Positions 1 through 6,219 of a stretch of 12,568 bases of DNA are shown one piece after another. The position numbers and the translations under genes are program-made. The number at the start of each line of letters is the position of its first letter. Position 1 is the stretch's first letter. A model generated the notes under the pieces. It had not been told where the DNA came from, ran no database searches, and saw nothing but the letters and a program-made list of their open reading frames with translations. This DNA comes from an uncultured Bacteroidales bacterium (lineage in GTDB: Bacteria > Bacteroidota > Bacteroidia > Bacteroidales > P3). The DNA is taken from positions 1 to 12,568 of the forward strand of contig CAKZZD010000051.1 of NCBI GenBank assembly GCA_937886715.1, given 5' to 3'.

Positions 1-711
1 AGCCGCATCATCAACGGCTTTGCCGGCGTCATCATCAACACTGGCGAGGACAACTACCTCACCACAGCCGATGCCTACGAAGAGGCCCACACTGTGCTGG
101 CTTCAGACCTGATCAACGAGCAGTTGGCCCTTATGGCCGGTCTGCCCGAGGAGCAGCAGGGTCTGGGCCATGCTTTCGAGATGGACCCCATGCTCACCAA
201 CGGTTTCCTCTACGAGCTGGCTCAGGCGCAGATGATCCGCGAGATTTTCCCCAAGGCCCCCCTGAAATACATGCCTCCCACCAAGTTTATGACCGGCAAC
301 ATCTTCCGCGGCCATATCCAGGATGCCCTGTTCAATGTCATCGGCCAGTGGACCCACCAGGGGCTGCAGCTGTTGGGTATGCCCACCGAGGCCATCCATA
401 CACCTTTCATGAGCGACCGTTACCTCTCGATCGAAAACGCCAAGTATATCTTCAACAATATGCGCGACATCGGAGAAGAGGTCGAGTTCAAGGAGGGCGG
501 TATCATCAAGAGCCGCGCCCAGGAGGTGCTGCACAATGCCACCCAACTGCTCGAAACGATGGAGAGCGAAGGACTCTTCACCGCCCTTGAAAAGGGTATC
601 TTTGCCAACGTCAAACGTCCCAAGAACGGCGGTAAAGGCCTCGACGGTGTCACCCTGAAAGGTCAGCATTACTTCAATCCGTTTGTCGAACTGATGAAGG
701 GCAAAAAATAA
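1..711 (+). CDS. kamD: Lysine 5,6-aminomutase alpha subunit, C-terminal part (5' end outside window)
   Basis: The reading frame is open from base 1 and ends with TAA at 709-711, giving 236 visible codons. The family is about 500 residues long, so roughly the C-terminal half is present. The GTG at 94 lies inside the conserved frame and is not a plausible start, because the preceding codons (SRIINGFAGVIINTGEDNY...) continue the family sequence. The protein is the large, PLP- and adenosylcobalamin-dependent catalytic subunit. With KamE it shifts the terminal amino group of D-lysine or L-beta-lysine to the neighbouring carbon in anaerobic lysine fermentation, in the cytoplasm. Recognition rests on overall family sequence (for example AFEMDPMLTNGFLYELAQAQ and TPFMSDRYLSIENAKYIF) and on kamE following directly, 77 bp downstream. 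I see no frameshift in the visible part. Confidence 0.93.
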   Translation, partial: SRIINGFAGVIINTGEDNYLTTADAYEEAHTVLASDLINEQLALMAGLPEEQQGLGHAFEMDPMLTNGFLYELAQAQMIREIFPKAPLKYMPPTKFMTGNIFRGHIQDALFNVIGQWTHQGLQLLGMPTEAIHTPFMSDRYLSIENAKYIFNNMRDIGEEVEFKEGGIIKSRAQEVLHNATQLLETMESEGLFTALEKGIFANVKRPKNGGKGLDGVTLKGQHYFNPFVELMKGKK

Positions 712-764
712 TGCATCAATGTGGTGATGCACCATGTGCGTCAAGCATGGGCATCCACACGCAC
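712..764 (+). other. Two small inverted repeats in the kamD-kamE gap
   Basis: The 77-bp gap between kamD and kamE holds a perfect 7-bp inverted repeat, TGCATCA at 712-718 and TGATGCA at 725-731, with a 6-nt loop starting right after the kamD stop codon. A second inverted repeat pairs GTGCGT (736-741) with ACGCAC (759-764). Neither is followed by a T-run, so they do not look like intrinsic terminators. They may fold in the mRNA and affect stability or the ratio of the two subunits. That role is inference. The stems are short and could be chance. Confidence 0.35.
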
Positions 765-788
765 TAACCAAAAAACACAATCAGAGAT

Positions 789-1577
789 ATGAGCGAAGGT
801 TTGTATTCAATGGAGGCTAAGGATTACGACAAAACCTTAGATCTCACCAAGATAAAGCCCTATGGCGACACCATGAACGACGGCAAGGTGCAGTTGAGTT
901 TCACGCTGCCCGTGCCCGCAGGCGCCGAGGCCGAAGAGGCGGCCAAGCAGCTGTTGAAGAAGATGGGATTTGAGAACCCCCTGGTCGTCTATCAGAAGGA
1001 ACTCACCGAAGGCTTCTGCTTCATGAACTGCTATGGTTCGTTGACCCACACTGTCGACTACACCACCATTCATGTTCCTAAGGTCGAAAGCACCACTATG
1101 GAAATGAAGGAGTGCGACGAGTATATCCGCGAGCATATTGGTCGCAAGATCGTTTGTGTCGGCGCTTCAACCGGCACCGACGCCCACACCGTCGGCATCG
1201 ACGCCATCATGAACATGAAAGGCTATGCCGGACACTATGGCTTGGAGCGCTACGACATGATCGATGCCTACAACCTCGGCAGCCAGGTGCCCAACGACGA
1301 GTTTATCGCCAAAGCCATCGAACTCCATGCCGATGCCCTTCTTGTCAGCCAGACCGTGACTCAGAAAGATGTCCACATCAAGAATATGACCGAACTGGTC
1401 GAAATGCTCGAGGCCGAGGGACTTCGCGACAAGGTGATCCTCATCTGTGGTGGCCCGCGTATCAGTCACGAGCTGGCCAAAGAGCTCGGTTACGACGCCG
1501 GTTTCGGCGCAAATACCTATGCCGACGATGTGGCTTCGTTTGTCGCCCAGGAAATGGTCAACAGAGGATGGAAATAA
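789..1577 (+). CDS. kamE: Lysine 5,6-aminomutase beta subunit (B12-binding)
   Basis: 262 residues, normal for the family. An N-terminal dimerisation/PLP-proximal part (about 1-115) is followed by a Rossmann-like adenosylcobalamin-binding domain (about 118-258). The B12 signature TDAHTVG puts the cobalt-ligating histidine at His133. Lys144 in NMKGYAG is at the position of the lysine that forms the internal aldimine with PLP in the Clostridium sticklandii enzyme. GGPRISHELAKELG (about 221-234) and GFGANTYADDVA are typical of the second half of the B12 domain. It works with KamD in D-lysine/beta-lysine 5,6-amino migration. The ATG at 789 gives the usual N-terminus. An in-frame ATG at 810 (Met8) is an alternative and sits behind a TGGAGG-like sequence. 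The gene lies between kamD and the CoA-transferase gene, so it is probably cotranscribed with both. All key residues are present, so I expect it to be active. Confidence 0.96.
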   Translation: MSEGLYSMEAKDYDKTLDLTKIKPYGDTMNDGKVQLSFTLPVPAGAEAEEAAKQLLKKMGFENPLVVYQKELTEGFCFMNCYGSLTHTVDYTTIHVPKVESTTMEMKECDEYIREHIGRKIVCVGASTGTDAHTVGIDAIMNMKGYAGHYGLERYDMIDAYNLGSQVPNDEFIAKAIELHADALLVSQTVTQKDVHIKNMTELVEMLEAEGLRDKVILICGGPRISHELAKELGYDAGFGANTYADDVASFVAQEMVNRGWK

Positions 1578-1603
1578 AAACAACTAAAAAATAATTCATC
1601 ATT

Positions 1604-2263
1604 ATGACTAAAGAAGAAATCAAACCCTTTATCGCCAAACGCGCAGCCCAGGAGCTGCACGACGGTGATGTCGTCAATCTGGGTATCGGCTTGCCGACCC
1701 TGATCCCCAACTATCTCCCTGCCGGTGTCAATGTGGTCTTGCAGTCCGAGAACGGCATGATCGGAATGGGCCCCACCCCTGAAGAGGGTAAAGAGGATCC
1801 TTGGTTCATCAACGCCGGTGGTGGTTTTGTCACCCCCGTTGTCGGAGCTTGCACTTTCGACAGCGCCACATCCTTTGGCATCATCCGCGGTGGACATGTC
1901 GACGTCAGCGTCCTCGGCGCCATGCAGGTCGATGAACAGGGCGATTTGGCTAACTGGATGATTCCTGGCAAGAAAACTCCCGGTATGGGCGGCGCTATGG
2001 ATCTGCTCGTCGGTGCCAAGAAGGTTATCCTCGCCATGGAGCACACCGCCAAGGGCAACCCCAAGATTCTCAAAAAATGCACTCTTCCTCTGACGGCTAA
2101 GGGCCAGGTGAACATGATCATCACAGAGATGGGCGTGATGGAGATCACCCCCAAGGGCATCGTCCTCACCGAGATCAACCCCGAGTTCACCGTCGAACAG
2201 GTGCAAGCTGCCACCGAGGCTACGCTTATCATCAGCGACAACCTCAAAAAGATGAATTCGTAA
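1604..2263 (+). CDS. 3-oxoacid / butyrate-acetoacetate CoA-transferase, beta subunit
   Basis: 219 residues, the normal size of a separate beta (B) subunit of a class I CoA-transferase (AtoA/CtfB/ScoB type). The catalytic glutamate is Glu49 in the SENGMIG motif (codon 1748-1750), which forms the enzyme-CoA thioester. The N-terminal GIGLPT and the GGAMDLLVGAKKVI segment are family hallmarks. In lysine fermenters such an enzyme usually swaps CoA between butyryl-CoA and acetoacetate, late in the same pathway as KamDE. The substrate here is inferred from context, so I leave the symbol blank. Its start lies 26 bp after kamE behind an A-rich leader, and it is almost certainly in the same operon. The partner alpha subunit is needed for activity but is not next to it downstream. 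It must lie upstream of the window or elsewhere. Confidence 0.93.
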   Translation: MTKEEIKPFIAKRAAQELHDGDVVNLGIGLPTLIPNYLPAGVNVVLQSENGMIGMGPTPEEGKEDPWFINAGGGFVTPVVGACTFDSATSFGIIRGGHVDVSVLGAMQVDEQGDLANWMIPGKKTPGMGGAMDLLVGAKKVILAMEHTAKGNPKILKKCTLPLTAKGQVNMIITEMGVMEITPKGIVLTEINPEFTVEQVQAATEATLIISDNLKKMNS

Positions 2264-2275
2264 ATAATTCAATAG

Positions 2276-2322
2276 GGTGGAGGATGGCGGCCAGTCGTGC
2301 CGCCTCCCTCCACCTGTTTTTT
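2276..2322 (+). terminator. Terminator-like hairpin after the lysine operon
   Basis: The left arm GGTGGAGG-AT-GGCGGC (2276-2291) pairs with GCCGCC-TC-CCTCCACC (2299-2314) around a 7-nt loop. That gives 8 bp plus 6 bp of stem with one 2x2 internal mismatch. Six T follow at 2317-2322. This has the form of an intrinsic terminator for kamD-kamE-CoA-transferase. It lies only 12 nt before the ATG of the next gene, so it could also act as a leaky or regulatory leader hairpin. It argues against the in-frame ATG at 2284, which sits inside the stem. Confidence 0.75.
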
Positions 2323-2334
2323 CCTCTCAAAGCA

Positions 2335-2907
2335 ATGAAGAAGATTGTTTTTCTGACGCTGGTCATGCTGACGGCTGCCGGCAGCCTCATGGCCCAGCAC
2401 ATCGAGTACAAGTGGCGCGGTTTCTATTCGGTGGCCGATCTGTCTTTCAACACCAATGTCAACCGCAGTGTTGATACAGTCAATGCCTTCAGCGCCAGCG
2501 TTATCGCCGGTTTCCAATTCCGCAAGGAAATCTGCATCGGCTTGGGCGCCAGCTATGTCTTCGATCCCACCGGAGCCTTCTCGCAGGTGCCCGTCTTTAT
2601 GGAGCTCCGCACCAACATCATGCGCTCGCGCCTCACCCCCTACACGGCCATCCAGGTGGGCTACTCCATGCCCGTAGGGTCCTCCAGCGAGCCTCCTTCG
2701 ATCCAGATCACTCAAGGCGGCTTCTACAGCAACATCGAGTTCGGTGGACGCTATGCCATCCGGCGTAACCTTGCCGTCGGAGCGCACATCGGCTATAAGG
2801 TGCTTCAGTCCAACGAGGTTACCCGCCTCGACATCAACAATGTGCCCATGTTGGCCGACGCCGTCACCCTCCACATGATCAACGCCGGTGTCTCTTTCCA
2901 TTTCTAG
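2335..2907 (+). CDS. Small exported protein, probable outer-membrane beta-barrel
   Basis: 190 residues from the ATG at 2335. An upstream in-frame ATG at 2284 would add 17 residues, bury the signal peptide and lie inside a terminator-like stem, so I reject it. The N-terminus (MKKIVFLTLVMLTAAGSLMAQ) is a clear type I signal peptide, with cleavage likely after Ala20 or Gln21. The mature part is built of alternating polar and apolar stretches with many Gly and aromatic residues (FQFRKEICIGLGASYVF, SNIEFGGRYAIRRNLAVGAHIGYKV). It ends in GVSFHF, with the C-terminal Phe typical of barrels inserted by BamA. This suggests an 8-strand-like outer-membrane barrel of the OmpW/porin-like type common in Bacteroidota. 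I do not recognise a specific family. The next gene starts 19 bp downstream, so the two are likely translated from one mRNA. Function unknown. Confidence 0.8.
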   Translation: MKKIVFLTLVMLTAAGSLMAQHIEYKWRGFYSVADLSFNTNVNRSVDTVNAFSASVIAGFQFRKEICIGLGASYVFDPTGAFSQVPVFMELRTNIMRSRLTPYTAIQVGYSMPVGSSSEPPSIQITQGGFYSNIEFGGRYAIRRNLAVGAHIGYKVLQSNEVTRLDINNVPMLADAVTLHMINAGVSFHF

Positions 2908-2926
2908 ATAATCTGTTTTTTGCCTT

Positions 2927-5900
2927 ATGCGACGCTTTCTCACCCTTCTTTTCCCCCTCTTTCTGGCTTCTGCCGCTCTTGCCCAACCCAAGCAAGAGGC
3001 CAACGTTTTGCTGCCCCGTGCCAATATGGTGGCCTATGAAGATGAAAATGCCATTGAGAAGCTCGCCTATCGCGATTCTCCCTATTATCTTGAACTTTCC
3101 GGCAGCTGGAAACAGCGCCGCACCGACAGCTCCATTCTCTATTCCCGACAGATTGACGTCGAGAAGACATGGAAGGACTATCTTGTCCATCTCAACGTAC
3201 GATGCGGACGTGCATGTCGCGTGATGCTCGACAATGTGGTTGTAGGCTACGCCGACGATTCCCGCAATTGGAACGAGTTCCATCTCTCTCCGTTCCTCCG
3301 CTACGGCAAGACGATGACCCTCACCATTGAGGCCCTTCGCCAATCCCAAGGTGCTCTTCTCGAGGACACAGCCCTCCGCTTCGGCCTCAACGGCGAGCCT
3401 TTCATCCTCTTCAAGAGCGATCCCGGCATCGCCGATATTGTCCTTGACGCCGCGTATGACCCTATGGCGCAAACCGGCACTCTGACGGTCGACGCCACCG
3501 TCATCAATTCCAGCCGCAAAGGGAAGTATTATCTCGAGGTGGAAATCCTCGATCCCAAAGGCCACACGCTCGACCGCATGGGCCGATGGCTGGTCTTCGA
3601 CAAGCGTTCCGAGAATCAGGCCGACCTTTCCCGGTCGTGGGCAGGTGTCTCCCCGTGGAGCGCCGAATCGCCCTCGCTCTACACCGCCATAGTCCGCCTG
3701 CGTGACGAGAAAATGAACGTCGAAGAGGTCGTCGGCTCTCGCTTTGGTTTCCGCACCGTCGCCATCGACGGTGCCCAGCTCCTGGTCAACGGAAAGCCCG
3801 TCGTCCTCAAGGGCGTCACCTACGGCCTCAACCACACCGAAGGCTATGCTTCCCGCGAGCGCATGCGCCAGGATGTCGTCACCATGAAGCGCAATAATAT
3901 CAACGCCGTCCGCACGGCGCGCTTCTCGCCGATGGATCCTTTCTTTTATGAGCTGTGCGACCAATATGGCCTCTATGTGGTGTGCGACGCCAACCTTCTC
4001 CCGGCCTCGACCCAGTCCTATGTCGTCGCCACCGACCAGAACATGGTTCCTCTCTTCGAGCGTCGAGTCGAGAACATGGTTGGCCGCCTGCGCAACCATT
4101 CCAGCATCATCCTCTGGTCGCTGGGCAATACCCCCGACAACGGCCTCTGCATGACCGCCGCCTACAAGCGCCTTAAGGCCCTCGACAAGACACGCCCCGT
4201 CATCTTTGCCGGTGCCGACTATGGCGAGTCCACCGACATCATCGGGCTCAAGCTCCCCTCGCACAAATCGCTCCGGCAGACCCTTGCCAAATCTTCCAAC
4301 CGACCCATCCTTTTGTTTGCCGCTGTCAATGCCGACAACTTCCCCGAGCTTGAGCATCTCTGGAATCTTGTCGGCAGCCAACCTTCTCTCCAAGGCGGTT
4401 TCGTCGACATCTGGCCGCTGTCCCACATGATGCAGTCTGAACTCAACCATCTCTTCCGCCCCTTCGACGTACGTCTCGTCAACCGTACTCCCGACGAGGG
4501 TGAATTCCTCGTCACCAATCGCAACCACTTCACCTCCTTGGCCGACTATCGGCTCGACTATGTCATCTACACCAACCGCCGCTCCAACATTGTCGCCGGC
4601 GACCTCCCCACCGGAGTCCCCGGCGGGCAGAGCGAAAAGGTCTCCATCCGTCTGCCCAAGCTCGACCTTGGGGCAGGGGAGGAGTCCTATGTCCGCTTCA
4701 ACCTCACCCGAAAGAATCTCCAGCGCAGCATGTCCCATTCCGACCTCAACGCAGGCTCCGTCGTCTTCCCGCTAGCCTCTCACCAGCAGGCCCCCGTCCC
4801 ATTCCGCAACGGGGAAGACACCCTGCCCACTTCCGACTCGCTCATCCGCATGATGCCCCTCCAGTTGCTCTTCATGGGCCACAGCGACTGGACCGTAGAC
4901 ACCATCGACGTCATTCGTCGCCGCCCCGACCCCCATTCCTATTGTGTTGACGCGATGCTCCGCTACGCTTCGCCCGATGGGCGTGTCATGTGCGACGTCC
5001 GCTCCACCGCCACGCTCTACGCATCCGGAGATATCCTGGTCGATTACACCCTCGCCCCCACCGACAATCATCGCGGTGCCCTTGCCCCCGCCGTCCGCCT
5101 TACCCACGCATTCGACAGCATCCAGTGGTTCGGCCTTGACCGCGAAGTGCTTTTCTCTACCGACAATTCCGGCATCGTCGGCAGTTGGCGTGCCGCCCTC
5201 CACGACCCACTTTCCCGATCCGACGTGCGCTGGTGTGCCCCATTCCGTGCCGACTCCGGTCTCTTCGTCCGCTTCATTGGCCGTCAGGCCACCTTCCAGA
5301 CCAGTGGCGCTGACCTCACCATGCAACCCCAGGCCGTCGACAACACCTTCTCGCTCCACCTCCGTCCCTATGCCGGCGTCGATCCTTCCGACTTCTTGAC
5401 GATCTCCTTCCCCAAAACATCGTCCGGCATCCTCGCGCCGCCTTCAATCCTTGCCGATGCCGCACGCTTTTCCAAGCCGCTCACCGTCACCATCACCGCC
5501 GCACCTGGCGCACAGATACGCTACACCCTCGACGGCACCGAACCCACCGATGCGTCGCCCATCTATACCAAACCCTTCGTTATTGACGCCACCACCATCG
5601 TCAAGGCTCGTGCCTTCCTCAAGGACACGCCGCCCTCTTTCACTTCCACCCACCGCTTCAGCTACGACCATATCGTCGCCACCACTTTTTCACGCCCACC
5701 CAGCAACCCCTACAATGTCGGCACCGACACACTCCTCTTTGATGGCGAGCATGCCTCTATCGACGACCTCAACCGCGGCTGGGCTGGCTTCTCCGGTGGC
5801 CCCGTCACCGTCACCGTCCAGCTCTCCAAGCCCATCCTTGTCGACCAGCTGCACATCCGATTCGCACATGCTCCCAACGCGTGGGCTTTCGCCCCCACCC

Positions 5901-6160
5901 ATGTCATCGTCAGCTTCTCGGCCGACGGTGTCAACTATAGCGCTCCTCGTCAGGTCGAAATGCCCTTCGACCCCGCCTTGCAGGACAATGCCGAAGCCCG
6001 GGTGGCAGACCTCGTCATCCCCGTCGACGAACAGGGTGTGGCCTATGTCCGCATCGAAGCCCTCCCTATGACCCAGATCCCCGCATGGCACCGCGGCAAA
6101 GGCCTCAAGCCATGGCTTCTCATCGATGAACTCGAGGTCCGCGAAAAGAAAAACAATTGA
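2927..6160 (+). CDS. Secreted LacZ-like GH2 protein lacking catalytic glutamates (probable pseudo-glycosidase) with CHB_HEX_C and F5/8-type domains
   Basis: 1077 residues. A type I signal peptide (1-20, ...SAALAQ) has no lipobox cysteine. Domain order by landmarks: GH2 jelly-roll sugar-binding domain (about 50-160), Ig-like domain (about 165-277), a TIM-barrel-like region from LLVNGKPVVLKGV (285-297) through KRNNINAVRT (321-330) and QYGLYVV (346-352) to GGFVDIW (490-496), a second Ig-like domain (about 505-600), and a Bgal_small-like domain (about 650-828, with QWFG at 733-736). A chitobiase/hexosaminidase C-terminal domain (about 849-913, YTLDGTEPT) and an F5/8 discoidin-like domain (about 930-1072) follow. 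Where LacZ has WSLGNES the protein reads WSLGNTPD, with Thr402 for the acid/base Glu. Where LacZ has ILCEYAHA it reads LLFAAVNA, with Ala465 for the nucleophile. The SHYP and ETHG histidines are also gone. The frame is intact over 3.2 kb, so this is not simple decay. A role in glycan binding or scaffolding is inference. It sits between two other envelope genes. Confidence 0.85.
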   Translation: MRRFLTLLFPLFLASAALAQPKQEANVLLPRANMVAYEDENAIEKLAYRDSPYYLELSGSWKQRRTDSSILYSRQIDVEKTWKDYLVHLNVRCGRACRVMLDNVVVGYADDSRNWNEFHLSPFLRYGKTMTLTIEALRQSQGALLEDTALRFGLNGEPFILFKSDPGIADIVLDAAYDPMAQTGTLTVDATVINSSRKGKYYLEVEILDPKGHTLDRMGRWLVFDKRSENQADLSRSWAGVSPWSAESPSLYTAIVRLRDEKMNVEEVVGSRFGFRTVAIDGAQLLVNGKPVVLKGVTYGLNHTEGYASRERMRQDVVTMKRNNINAVRTARFSPMDPFFYELCDQYGLYVVCDANLLPASTQSYVVATDQNMVPLFERRVENMVGRLRNHSSIILWSLGNTPDNGLCMTAAYKRLKALDKTRPVIFAGADYGESTDIIGLKLPSHKSLRQTLAKSSNRPILLFAAVNADNFPELEHLWNLVGSQPSLQGGFVDIWPLSHMMQSELNHLFRPFDVRLVNRTPDEGEFLVTNRNHFTSLADYRLDYVIYTNRRSNIVAGDLPTGVPGGQSEKVSIRLPKLDLGAGEESYVRFNLTRKNLQRSMSHSDLNAGSVVFPLASHQQAPVPFRNGEDTLPTSDSLIRMMPLQLLFMGHSDWTVDTIDVIRRRPDPHSYCVDAMLRYASPDGRVMCDVRSTATLYASGDILVDYTLAPTDNHRGALAPAVRLTHAFDSIQWFGLDREVLFSTDNSGIVGSWRAALHDPLSRSDVRWCAPFRADSGLFVRFIGRQATFQTSGADLTMQPQAVDNTFSLHLRPYAGVDPSDFLTISFPKTSSGILAPPSILADAARFSKPLTVTITAAPGAQIRYTLDGTEPTDASPIYTKPFVIDATTIVKARAFLKDTPPSFTSTHRFSYDHIVATTFSRPPSNPYNVGTDTLLFDGEHASIDDLNRGWAGFSGGPVTVTVQLSKPILVDQLHIRFAHAPNAWAFAPTHVIVSFSADGVNYSAPRQVEMPFDPALQDNAEARVADLVIPVDEQGVAYVRIEALPMTQIPAWHRGKGLKPWLLIDELEVREKKNN

Positions 6161-6219
6161 CGCCATTCCCATAAATAGTTAACCGTTTTTTTTGATCGTA
6201 AACTTATAATTCTTTATAA

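Noticed and set aside
712..788. Cobalamin riboswitch in front of kamE
   Set aside because: The 77-bp spacer is too short and lacks a B12-box-like conserved core. Only short hairpins are visible.
2284..2334. Upstream in-frame ATG of the barrel gene
   Set aside because: It lies inside the terminator-like stem and would put 17 residues before an otherwise perfect signal peptide. The start at 2335 is much better.
2879..4738. A 619-codon open frame on the - strand opposite the GH2-like gene
   Set aside because: It is a shadow. The sense gene prefers C in third positions, which removes stop codons from the opposite frame. Its translation has no recognisable domain, while the sense frame has a signal peptide and GH2 landmarks.
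6161..6219. Possible promoter or terminator in the gap before the lipoprotein gene (T-run 6186-6193, TTTG 6191-6194)
   Set aside because: There is no stable stem before the T-run, and no TAnnTTTG at the right distance. It reads best as an A/T-rich leader within one operon.
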